Shown here one piece after another: positions 20,463 to 29,408 of a DNA stretch of 64,000 nt (position 1 is the stretch's first letter; every line of letters starts with the position of its first letter). Both the position numbers and the translations under genes were made by a program. The notes beneath the pieces were generated by a model, which saw nothing but the letters and a program-made list of their open reading frames with translations, had not been told where the DNA came from and did no database searches. This DNA is from CAVOJV01 sp963696325 (GTDB lineage Bacteria > Pseudomonadota > Gammaproteobacteria > Competibacterales > Competibacteraceae): contig CAVOJV010000047.1 of assembly GCA_963696325.1 (NCBI GenBank), positions 1 through 64,000 of the forward strand, in the 5' to 3' direction.

Positions 20463-23279
20463 TTAACCCGTATTGCGCATGCCGGCCGCCAGCGCATTGA
20501 TGGAGCGCAACAGAGGTTCCAGCCATGGGTTTGACTGCGCCTCGCCTGGTTTGGCGTCGAGGCTCTGGCGATGCCGCTTGAGCAGGGTGAACTGGATATG
20601 ATTGATGGGATCCAGATAGGGGCTGCGCCGCTCCAGGGATAAGACCAGAGTCGGATTTTCTTCCAGCAGCTCGCTGCTATCGGCTACTTTTAACACCTGT
20701 TCGACAGTCTTGCGGTACTCATCCAGGATCAGGCCGTAAACGGTTTCCTCGATGTGCGGATCGCGGCACAATCGTGCATATTCACGGGCGATAGCCATGT
20801 CCGCCTTGTACAGGGACATCTGGCTGTTGCTCATCAGGGAGTGAAAGAATGGCCATTCCCGATACAGGGCGCGCAGTGCTGCCAAGCGTTCGGGATCGTC
20901 CTGATGCCAGGCCGCTAGCGCGCTGCCGACGCCGTACCAGCCCGGCAGCGTGTGACGGGACTGGCCCCAGCCGAACGTCCAGGGGATGGCGCGCACAGAG
21001 TATTTGGAACGGTCGGTTTGTTTGCGATGGGACGGCCGTGAACCGATGTTCATCAAGCCGATTTCGTTGACCGGGGTCGCCTCATAGAAATAGTCGATAA
21101 AGCCGGGTGTGTGGTCGGTGAGCTGGCGATAGACTTGCTCCCCGTGGCGGGACAGTACCTTCATGATGTCCAGGTAGGACCCAGGAACTGGCTCGATGGC
21201 TTGAATCAGTCCGCGGCTGGCCTTGAGCAGGCCGGTGATGCCCATGGTCAGTTCGTAGACTGCGGTCTCGACATTGCTGTACTTGAAGGACAGCACCTCG
21301 CCCTGCTCGGTAAATTTGATCTCCCCCCGCACGGTACCGGGCGGTTGGGCCAGGATCGCCTCGTGGGTGGGGCCGCCGCCGCGGCCCACCGTTCCGCCGC
21401 GGCCATGGAACAACCGGCAGGCGATGCCGCGCTGGGTGGTGACGGCGACGATCTTTTCCTGGGCTTGATAAAGGCTCCAACTCGAAGCCAGGATGCCGCC
21501 GTCCTTGGTGGAGTCCGAATAGCCCAGCATGACTTCCTGAGTATCGCCCGACGCTCGGAGCAGTTCCCGGTATGCGGGCTGGTCCAGCAGCTGTTCCAGC
21601 ACGGGCTGGATCTTGCTGAGATCCTCAATGGTCTCGAACAATGGCACTATGCAGATGTTACAATGCCAGTTACCTTCACCGTTGCGTCCCGCCAGGCCGG
21701 CGAAGCTGGCCAGAAACAGCACTTCCATTACGTGGCTGGCGTAATGTGTCATGGAAATGACATAACTCCCGAACGCCCTGGGGCTGATTTCCCGGCGCAG
21801 TTCGGCCATCATCTTGAACACTTCCAGGGTTTCCTGGGTGGCCGCGCTTAGATGCTCGCAATACAGCATTGGCGTGCCGCCGTGCGACAGCAGGTCACCC
21901 AGTACCTGGAGGCGTTGCGCTTCGGACAGGGCAGCGTAGTCGGGCAGATTGGGGGCCTTGGCGAACAGTTCCGTCACCGCGTCGGTATGCCGGCCGGATT
22001 CCTGGCGGATGTCCAGGGTGGCAAGGTAGAAACCGAAACCTTCAGCCAAGCGGATCAAGTCCTTGAGTTCGGCTTCGGCGATATTGCCGTCGCCGTGGGC
22101 GATCAGGGAATCACGGATCAGGTAGAGATCCTCAAGAAATGCCCGTTCCGTGGTATAACCATAAAATGGCGGTTTGGTCGGCTGCCCCATTAAGCGAGCG
22201 CTAACTTCACGCAGGGTGGCTTGCAGGCGGTGTTGCATGAGCCGGAGTTTGCGCCGGTAGGGTTCCTGAGCGAACTGCTCCGGCCGGTCGTGGAATAGCG
22301 CTCGGGCGAGTTCGCCGTCAGCCTCCAGACTGGCGTTGAAGGCCGGCGAGGGGCTTACCAGCGACGCGGAGTAGGTGAGCACCTGCCCCAGCCCGTCTAT
22401 CCGGCGCAGATATTCTTGTAAAATTTCCTGGCATTGCAGACGCAAGGCAAGAGCGGTGGTCACGGGGGTGACAAAGGGATTGCCGTCGCGGTCGCCCCCG
22501 ATCCAGGAACCGAAGTGCAGAAAACTCGGTACCCGGATGGCGGCTTTGCCGCCTTCGGCCTCGTACACATAGTTCAACGCCCGCTCCAGGTTACGATAGA
22601 TGGTCGGTACTGCCTGGAAGATGCACTCGCGAAAATAGTAAAGGCCGTTGCCGATCTCGTCGCGAACCTGCGGCTTGTTGCTGCGGACTTCGTCGGTTTT
22701 CCAGAGAATCTGAATCTGGTTGCGCAGGCGTTCGACTACCTCCGCCTGCTGATATTTGTTAAGGCGGGCGGTGCTCAGATGCTCACAGGTCAGAAAGATG
22801 CGCCGCAAGGCGCCCAGCCGAACGCGTCGTTTGGCCTCGGTGGGGTGGGCGGTGAAGACGGGCGTGAAGCGCAGATGGTCCAGCAGAACCTGTAACTGGG
22901 CGGCGCTGACCCCATCGGCATACAAACCCCGCAGAGTGGCGTCGAAGGAACCTTGCCAAAGCGGTTTCCCGCGGCTCACCTGGGCGCGTCGCTCCTGATG
23001 CTGATACTGTTCCTCCGCCAGATTGGTCAGGCTGAAATAGATATTGAAGGCGCGCAACACATGGGCCACGGTTTCGGGATTGAGCGCCTCGATGAGCCGC
23101 ATCAAGCGCTCGCGGTTATAATGAGAAGGATCGTCTTCCCGGTGCAGTTCGATAAAGCCCTTGCGCAGGGTCTCCACCGCCTCTAGCACCTTGCCGCCTT
23201 CCTGATCGCGCAGTACATCACCCAGGAGTGTACCGAGCAATTTTACCCGGGCACGTAATTCTTTATCGGTTGCTTGCAT
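20463..23279 (-). CDS. ppc: Phosphoenolpyruvate carboxylase
   Basis: A 938-residue enzyme that carboxylates PEP to oxaloacetate, replenishing the TCA cycle. Motifs seen: VFTAHPTEAKRR (catalytic His), GSWIGGDRDGNPFVT, MLGYSDSTKDGGILAS, RLFHGRGGTVGRGGGPTHEAIL (PEP binding), GSRPSHRK, and the C-terminal MRNTG motif, the conserved end of the protein where inhibitors bind. Length slightly exceeds E. coli Ppc (883). The gene is divergent from pgi with a gap of 188 bases. Confidence 0.96.
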   Translation of the reverse strand: MQATDKELRARVKLLGTLLGDVLRDQEGGKVLEAVETLRKGFIELHREDDPSHYNRERLMRLIEALNPETVAHVLRAFNIYFSLTNLAEEQYQHQERRAQVSRGKPLWQGSFDATLRGLYADGVSAAQLQVLLDHLRFTPVFTAHPTEAKRRVRLGALRRIFLTCEHLSTARLNKYQQAEVVERLRNQIQILWKTDEVRSNKPQVRDEIGNGLYYFRECIFQAVPTIYRNLERALNYVYEAEGGKAAIRVPSFLHFGSWIGGDRDGNPFVTPVTTALALRLQCQEILQEYLRRIDGLGQVLTYSASLVSPSPAFNASLEADGELARALFHDRPEQFAQEPYRRKLRLMQHRLQATLREVSARLMGQPTKPPFYGYTTERAFLEDLYLIRDSLIAHGDGNIAEAELKDLIRLAEGFGFYLATLDIRQESGRHTDAVTELFAKAPNLPDYAALSEAQRLQVLGDLLSHGGTPMLYCEHLSAATQETLEVFKMMAELRREISPRAFGSYVISMTHYASHVMEVLFLASFAGLAGRNGEGNWHCNICIVPLFETIEDLSKIQPVLEQLLDQPAYRELLRASGDTQEVMLGYSDSTKDGGILASSWSLYQAQEKIVAVTTQRGIACRLFHGRGGTVGRGGGPTHEAILAQPPGTVRGEIKFTEQGEVLSFKYSNVETAVYELTMGITGLLKASRGLIQAIEPVPGSYLDIMKVLSRHGEQVYRQLTDHTPGFIDYFYEATPVNEIGLMNIGSRPSHRKQTDRSKYSVRAIPWTFGWGQSRHTLPGWYGVGSALAAWHQDDPERLAALRALYREWPFFHSLMSNSQMSLYKADMAIAREYARLCRDPHIEETVYGLILDEYRKTVEQVLKVADSSELLEENPTLVLSLERRSPYLDPINHIQFTLLKRHRQSLDAKPGEAQSNPWLEPLLRSINALAAGMRNTG

Positions 23280-23467
23280 GGACTTTTCGTTATCGACAAA
23301 GGCAGTATGATTGCCCTGAAATAGTAATTACGCAGCCTGGGCCGCAGGTTAAACGCACCAACCCAGTGCGCGGTAGTGTCTATGCTGAGACGCATCGACA
23401 ACCTACCTCATTGGACATTAATATTAATCCTGAACTATCACATTGCATCAGCAAGGAACATACCTCT

Positions 23468-25102
23468 ATGTCTTCTCCCTGCAATCTGCCCGCTTGGCAA
23501 GCCTTGAGCGACCATCACGCCAGTATCGCCAATTTGCACATGCGCGAACTGTTTACCGCCGATCCCCAGCGCTTCGTGCGGTTTTCCCGGCAGTTTGGCG
23601 ACCTGCTGGTGGATTTTTCCAAGAATCGCATCACCGCGGAGACGTTTACTCTGCTTGTGGATCTGGCCAGGCAGGCCGAAGTGCCGGTTTGGATCGAGCG
23701 CCTGTTCAGCGGGGAGTCCATCAACCACTCCGAGCGCCGCGCCGTCCTGCACGTGGCCCTGCGCAACCGCAGCAAGCTGCCGATCCGCGTGCAGGGCGTG
23801 GACGTGATGCCGGAGGTAAACCGGGTCCTGGAGCAGATCCGGCGGTTTACCGAACAGGTTCGCAGCGGCAACTGGGTAGGCCATACCGGCAAGCGCATCC
23901 GCGCCGTGGTCAATATCGGCATCGGTGGCTCTGACCTGGGTCCCAAGATGGTTTGCGAAGCCCTGACGCCCTATGGCGATCCTACCCTGCGCATGCACTT
24001 CGTCTCCAGCGTGGACGGTTCTCACATCAGTCATGTGCTGGCCCAGTGCGACCCCGAAACCACCCTGTTCATCGTCGCTTCCAAGACGTTCACCACCCAG
24101 GAGACCATGACCAACGCTACCACTGCCCGCGGCTGGCTGCTGGCGGCCCTGGAGAACGATGCGGCCGTAGCCCGCCACTTCGTAGCGGTTTCCACCAATA
24201 CCGAGAAAGTCCGGGCGTTCGGCATTGACACCGCCAATATGTTCGAGTTCTGGGACTGGGTAGGCGGTCGCTATTCCCTGTGGTCGGCTATCGGCCTGTC
24301 CATCGCGGTATTTGTGGGCATGGACCGGTTCATCGAACTGCTGGAGGGCGCGCACGCCATGGACGAGCATTTCCGCACCACGCCCCTGGAGGACAATATA
24401 CCGGTGATCCTGGGGTTGCTGGGGATCTGGTATATCGATTTCTTCGGGGCCGAGAGCCAGGCGATGCTGATCTATGACGAGTATCTGCGCTCGCTGCCGG
24501 CCTATCTGCAGCAGTTGGATATGGAGAGCAACGGCAAGTCGGTAGACCGGCAGGGACGGCCCGTCAACTATGCCACCGGTCCTGTCGTCTGGGGCGGCTT
24601 AGGCAGCAATGGCCAGCATGCGTTCTACCAACTGTTGCATCAGGGCACCCGTCTGATTCCCGCCGACTTCCTGGCGCCGGTCAATAGCCAGGACCCCATC
24701 GGCGCCCATCATGCCATCTTGCTGGCTAATTGCCTGGCCCAGGCCGAGGCCCTGATGATGGGCAAGACCCAGGCCCATGCCCGCGCCGAGTTGCAGGTGC
24801 AGGGGCTTCCGGAACCTGAACTGGTGGCCCTGCTACCCTATAAGGTTTTTCAGGGTAACCGGCCCAGCAACACCATCCTTTATCACCGGCTTACACCCAA
24901 AACCCTGGGCAGCCTGATCGCCCTGTATGAGCACAAGGTCTTCGTACAGGGGGTGATCTGGAACATCAATTCCTTCGATCAGTGGGGCGTGGAACTCGGC
25001 AAGCAACTGGCGAACGCCATTCTGCCCGAGTTGCGCGGCCAGAAACCGATGGGCCAGCATGATGCCTCGACGCTGGGACTGTTGAATTATTGCCGGCAGT
25101 AA
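23468..25102 (+). CDS. pgi: Glucose-6-phosphate isomerase
   Basis: A 544-residue enzyme interconverting glucose 6-phosphate and fructose 6-phosphate. Seen: VVNIGIGGSDLGPKMVCEAL, FIVASKTFTTQETMTNA, FWDWVGGRYSLWSAIGLS (signature), MESNGKSVDRQGRPV (Glu base region), HAFYQLLHQGT (catalytic His) and the C-terminal Lys in IWNINSFDQWGVELGKQLA. The frame is open upstream to 23228, but that part overlaps ppc; ATG 23468 gives the normal length. Confidence 0.95.
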   Translation: MSSPCNLPAWQALSDHHASIANLHMRELFTADPQRFVRFSRQFGDLLVDFSKNRITAETFTLLVDLARQAEVPVWIERLFSGESINHSERRAVLHVALRNRSKLPIRVQGVDVMPEVNRVLEQIRRFTEQVRSGNWVGHTGKRIRAVVNIGIGGSDLGPKMVCEALTPYGDPTLRMHFVSSVDGSHISHVLAQCDPETTLFIVASKTFTTQETMTNATTARGWLLAALENDAAVARHFVAVSTNTEKVRAFGIDTANMFEFWDWVGGRYSLWSAIGLSIAVFVGMDRFIELLEGAHAMDEHFRTTPLEDNIPVILGLLGIWYIDFFGAESQAMLIYDEYLRSLPAYLQQLDMESNGKSVDRQGRPVNYATGPVVWGGLGSNGQHAFYQLLHQGTRLIPADFLAPVNSQDPIGAHHAILLANCLAQAEALMMGKTQAHARAELQVQGLPEPELVALLPYKVFQGNRPSNTILYHRLTPKTLGSLIALYEHKVFVQGVIWNINSFDQWGVELGKQLANAILPELRGQKPMGQHDASTLGLLNYCRQ

Positions 25103-25132
25103 ATTTTCGCATATCTTTGCAGAAACGAGTCC

Positions 25133-26231
25133 ATGCAGGAACTTAATCCCTACTTCAACCAGATCGACGATCTCCAGGGACGTGCCCAGTCCCTGAGGGG
25201 GTATCTTTGACTTCGATAACAAGCACGAGCGCCTGACTGAAGTCCAGCGCGAGCTGGAGCAGCCCAACCTGTGGAACGTTCCCGAACGCGCTCAGGCGCT
25301 TGGCAAGGAGAGGGCGCAGTTGGAAGCCGTGGTGAACACGCTGGAAGCCTTATTCAAGGGGTTGGAAGACGCCGCGGAACTCCTCGGAATGGCCAAGGAG
25401 GAAGACGATGCGGCGGCGGTGGCCGCAGTGGCAAGGGATTTGGAGAGGTACGAAAGCCAGGTCGCCGAGCTGGAATTCCGCCGCATGTTCGCCGGCGAAA
25501 TGGATGCCTGCAACGCCTTTTTGGATATTCAGGCGGGCTCCGGCGGCACCGAAGCGCAGGATTGGGCGGACATGCTGTTGCGCATGTACCTGCGCTGGGG
25601 CGAACGGCGCGGCTTCACGACCGAGCTGATCGAAGTCTCACCGGGCGAGGTGGCCGGCATCAAGAGCGCCACCGTACGCTTCGACGGGCCCTACGCCTAT
25701 GGTTGGCTGCGCACCGAGACTGGCGTGCACCGCCTGGTGCGGAAATCCCCCTTCGATTCCGGCAATCGCCGCCATACCTCCTTCGCGGCGGTGTTCGTCT
25801 CGCCGGAGGTGGATGACAGTTTCGAGATCGATATCAATCCGGTGGATCTGCGTATCGACGTCTATCGGGCCTCGGGGGCCGGCGGCCAGCATGTCAACCG
25901 GACCGAGTCGGCGGTGCGCATTACCCATCTACCCACCAACACCGTGGTGCAGTGCCAGAACGACCGTTCCCAGCACAAGAACAAGGCCACCGCCATGAAA
26001 CAGCTCAAGGCGAAGCTCTACGAGCTGGAGGTGCAGAAGCGCAATGCCAAGGCCCAAGCCGTGGAGGATACCAAGTCCGATATCGGCTGGGGCAGCCAGA
26101 TCCGCTCCTATGTGCTGGACCAGTCCCGCATCAAGGATCTGCGTACCGGGGTGGAAGTAGGTAATACCCAGGCCGTGCTGGACGGCGATCTGGATGGCTT
26201 TATCGAAGCCAGCCTCAAGAGCGGGTTGTAG
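25133..26231 (+). CDS. prfB: Peptide chain release factor 2, with programmed +1 frameshift
   Basis: The first 25 codons (MQELNPYFNQ...SLRGYL) end at an in-frame TGA (25208-25210). The coding continues in the +1 frame from GAC at 25209 to 26231, making a 365-residue RF2. The class I RF catalytic motif GGQ lies in ASGAGGQHVNRTESAVR and the stop-codon recognition region is normal. RF2 reads TGA and TAA; low RF2 makes the ribosome pause at its own TGA and shift frame, so synthesis is self-regulated. The gene is followed closely by lysS, the common prfB-lysS pair. Confidence 0.93.
25193..25211 (+). promoter_or_regulatory. prfB programmed frameshift site
   Basis: The sequence AGGGGGTATCTTTGAC contains an internal Shine-Dalgarno-like AGGGGG just upstream of the slippery CTT followed by TGA and C. 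This is the canonical autoregulatory frameshift signal of bacterial RF2 genes. Confidence 0.92.
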
Positions 26232-26284
26232 GCAATTTCTCCTAACCCCCCATTTGCACGGGGGGCCTGACAAAGCTGGAAACC

Positions 26285-27782
26285 ATGTCCGACCAGGTCA
26301 CTGAACGCGAACACGACGAAAACAAGCTGATTGCCCTTCGCCGCCAGAAGTTGCACGAGCTACGCCAGCTTGGCAACGCTTATCCCACCGATTTTCGCCG
26401 CGATGCGCTGGCGGCGGAACTGCACGCCACTTATGACGATAAGGATAATGTCGAAATGGACGCCAAACCCCTGCGGGTCCACATCGCCGGGCGGATGCTG
26501 GCCAAGCGGATCATGGGCAAGGCCAGCTTCGCGCGGCTGCGCGACCTGTCCGGCGACATTCAACTGTTCGTCCAGAAGAACGCGTTGCCGGACGGCCTGT
26601 ACGAAGAGTTTAAGACCTGGGATATGGGCGATATCCTGGGCGCCGAGGGAACGCTGTTCAGGACCAAGACCGGCGAACTCTCGGTCAAGGTAGAGGGACT
26701 GCGCCTGCTGACCAAATCCCTGCGGCCACTGCCGGAGAAATTCCATGGCCTGGCCGATCAGGAGACCCGCTACCGGCAGCGCTATCTGGATCTCATCATG
26801 AACGAGTCCAGCCGGCGGGTTTTTCGATCCGTTCCGCCTCGTCAGCCATATCCGCGCCTTTTTCAGCCAGCGGGGTTTCCTGGAAGTGGAAACCCCGATG
26901 ATGCAGCCTATTCCGGGCGGCGCCACCGCTCGGCCCTTCATTACCCATCACAATGCTCTTGGCATGGATCTGTTCCTGCGCATCGCGCCGGAACTGTACC
27001 TCAAGCGCCTGGTCGTGGGCGGCTTCGAGAAAGTTTTTGAGATCAACCGCAATTTCCGCAACGAGGGATTATCCACCCGCCATAATCCCGAATTCACCAT
27101 GCTGGAGTTCTATCAGGCTTACGCTGATTACCAGGACTTGATGAATCTCACCGAGGAATTGCTGCGCGGCATGGCCCAGGTATTGCTGGGTACGACAAGC
27201 CTCGCCTATCAGGGCGAGGCATACGATTTTGGCGCACCTTTCCAGCGCTTTACGGTGGTCGAAGCCATCCACCGCTACACGGACCTGACGGTAGAGCAGT
27301 TACAGGATCTCGCCAGCGCCCGCCGCATCGCCGCGAAACTGGGGCTGGACATCAAGGATGACTACGGCCTGGGCCGGGTGCAATTGCTGATCTTCGAGGA
27401 GACGGTGGAGCATCTGCTCAAGCAGCCTACGTTCATCACCGCCTATCCTACTGAGGCCTCGCCACTGGCGCGGCGCAACGACGAAAATCCATTGTTGACC
27501 GACCGCTTCGAGCTGTTCATCGGTGGCCGGGAAATCGCCAACGGCTTTTCGGAATTGAATGATCCCGAAGACCAGGCCGAGCGCTTCCGCAAGCAGGTGG
27601 AGGCCAAGGCGGCGGGTGACGAGGAGGCCATGCACTACGACGCCGATTACATCCGTGCCCTGGAATACGGCATGCCGCCCACGGCAGGCGAGGGCATCGG
27701 CATCGACCGCTTGGTGATGCTGTTTACCGACGCCCCCTCGATCCGGGATGTGCTGCTGTTCCCACACATGCGGCCGGAATGA
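26285..27782 (+). CDS. lysS: Lysyl-tRNA synthetase, class II (one frameshift)
   Basis: The N-terminal OB-fold domain (LRVHIAGRMLAKRIMGKASFARLRDLSG) and motif region RYRQRYLDLIMNESSRRVF are in one frame. From about 26845 the class II core continues in another: RAFFSQRGFLEVETPMM (motif 1), EVFEINRNF-like motif 2 (KVFEINRNFRNEGLSTRHNPEF) and GEGIGIDRLVMLFT (motif 3), ending PHMRPE. A one- or two-base indel between 26815 and 26845, next to a run of five T, accounts for it. Because the gene is essential and both halves are perfectly conserved, a read error is far more likely than a null allele. Confidence 0.9.
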
Positions 27783-28052
27783 GATTGCTCTATCCTAACC
27801 GTAAGAGCTGCTGGAATGCTTTTTCTGCCGGTTCGGGCCAAGCGCCAGCCATAGTCTGGGGTCATAGAGTGTCGCCTTCCAGGCTTCGCTGGCCGCGCTG
27901 TTCGGGAGTGTGGACAAACCCGCCGCTCGATCAGGCGATAAATCCGTACTGCAGCCGTCGTTCGAGGACCGCGATGCGCAGCGTTATTGACGCGTCGTCT
28001 GGGTGGCGGCCCTCAAGGTAAACGAGCCACGGCACTGCTGGAAACCTTGACC

Positions 28053-28892
28053 ATGCCTTATCGCCCCACAATGACTCGGGCCAGTCTGTATCCCACCTAT
28101 CCTGTCACGGTGATGGATGAGTGCGGCCGTAACCGGGATATCGAAATCGCCGGCGAACGGCCCTTGACTCTGTACCTGGACAGGCGCGAGATCGTTACCC
28201 TGATGACCCTGGGGGGTCATCCGGAGGCACTGGCCATCGGCTATCTGCGCAACCAGGGTTTTGTGGAGGACATCCATGCGCTCAAGGCCGTGCAGGTGGA
28301 CTGGGACAGCGAGGCCGTGGCCGTGACCAGTCACAGCGGCATGGCCGGGGAATCTTCCCGGCTGGACAAACGCACCGTCACCACTGGTTGCGGCCAGGGC
28401 ACGATCTTCGGGGACATCCTGGAGAAACTGGAACAGGTGCGACTGCCCAGGCTGCGTTTTCGTCAGTCCCTGATCTACGCGCTGTTGCACAATATCACCA
28501 CTCGCAACGAGGTTTACAAACAGGCCGGCGCCGTGCACGGTTGCGCCCTCTGCCAGGGGACGGAGATCCTCCACTTCGTGGAGGACGTGGGCCGCCACAA
28601 CGCTGTGGACGCCATCGCCGGGCTGATGTGGCTTGAAGGGTTACCGGGAGGCGACAAGATCTTTTATACCACCGGTCGGCTGACCTCGGAGATGGTCATT
28701 AAGGTTGCGCAAATGGGAATACCCTTGCTGCTGTCCCGCTCCGGGATTACCCGCATGGGGTTGGAAATGGGCCAGAAGGTCGGGGTGACCCTGGTCGGGC
28801 GGGTCAAGGGCCGGCACTTTCTGGTGTTCAATGGCGTTGACAACATCGACCTGGATGCGGTGCCGCCGGAAAAACCGGCCCTCAGTATTTGA
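28053..28892 (+). CDS. fdhD: Formate dehydrogenase accessory sulfurtransferase FdhD
   Basis: A 279-residue protein of the FdhD family, which moves sulfur from a cysteine desulfurase to the molybdenum/tungsten bis-MGD cofactor so that formate dehydrogenase becomes active. Seen: HPEALAIGYLRNQGFV, the Cys loop VTTGCGQGTIFG, HGCALCQG, VEDVGRHNAVDAIAGL, FYTTGRLTSEMVIKVAQMGIPLLLSRSG. The loop has one Cys rather than the CxxC pair of E. coli FdhD. ATG 28053 fits the family N-terminus; the open frame starts at 27987. The formate dehydrogenase itself is not in the window. Confidence 0.88.
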   Translation: MPYRPTMTRASLYPTYPVTVMDECGRNRDIEIAGERPLTLYLDRREIVTLMTLGGHPEALAIGYLRNQGFVEDIHALKAVQVDWDSEAVAVTSHSGMAGESSRLDKRTVTTGCGQGTIFGDILEKLEQVRLPRLRFRQSLIYALLHNITTRNEVYKQAGAVHGCALCQGTEILHFVEDVGRHNAVDAIAGLMWLEGLPGGDKIFYTTGRLTSEMVIKVAQMGIPLLLSRSGITRMGLEMGQKVGVTLVGRVKGRHFLVFNGVDNIDLDAVPPEKPALSI

Positions 28893-28914
28893 GAGTACCC
28901 TCGGCGATCCTATC

Positions 28915-28940
28915 ACCCCCCCAAAGTACTAAGGGGGGGT
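28915..28940. terminator. Bidirectional hairpin between convergent genes
   Basis: An 8-bp GC stem (ACCCCCCC at 28915-28922 and GGGGGGGT at 28933-28940) with a 10-base loop lies between the ends of fdhD and the convergent 28953-29297 gene. It could stop transcription in both directions; no clear U-tract on either side. Confidence 0.4.
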
Positions 28941-28952
28941 CGAGGTGGGTTG

Positions 28953-29297
28953 CTACTCTACCGGCTGGAAAAAGTGGCTGGGGAATTCCGCCGATACATG
29001 ATGACCTTCGCTATCGACCACGTGGATTTTGATGCGTTGGGATGAGCCAACCTGGCGTGCCTCATTGGCACGGGCGGTTTCGCTGATCAGTTTCTCCGGT
29101 ACCCGCATGCCGTCGCGGAAGCGTTCGTCTCCGTAAACCGGAGGTTTTGGTGAAACCGCGGTAACCTCATAATTGGAAAACGGGCCTGCCCCCACTAAGG
29201 CGACGTATTTGGGAAAGTTTTCGCTGCCCCTGATGTCCTGGTTCCACGTCAGCACCGTGCCTGGTTGAAGTTGCCCCATTTGTTCGTTGTTTGCCAT
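28953..29297 (-). CDS. Hypothetical protein downstream of phaC
   Basis: A soluble 114-residue protein (MANNEQMGQLQPGTVLTWNQD...FPSHFFQPVE) without signal peptide, membrane segment or motif I recognise. It lies downstream of phaC on the same strand, about 110 bases after the phaC stop, so it may be co-transcribed with it. A granule-associated or regulatory role is only a guess from position. Codon use resembles that of the neighbours. Confidence 0.6.
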   Translation of the reverse strand: MANNEQMGQLQPGTVLTWNQDIRGSENFPKYVALVGAGPFSNYEVTAVSPKPPVYGDERFRDGMRVPEKLISETARANEARQVGSSQRIKIHVVDSEGHHVSAEFPSHFFQPVE

Positions 29298-29408
29298 GTG
29301 TATTTCTCCTCTCTAATCCGTAGGGAATAATACCTCAACTACTCCCGGTTTGCCGCTCCCCCGTGCAGGAAGAGCGCACGCCGCAAGCAATTCAGTTTGG
29401 AGCGGCGC

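Noticed and set aside
25133..25210. prfB as a frameshift error like those in lysS and cmr2
   Set aside because: The site has the canonical CTT TGA C with an upstream AGGGGG, the known programmed frameshift of RF2 genes.
27783..28052. Possible tRNA or small gene between lysS and fdhD
   Set aside because: No cloverleaf or convincing coding frame could be found in these 270 bases.
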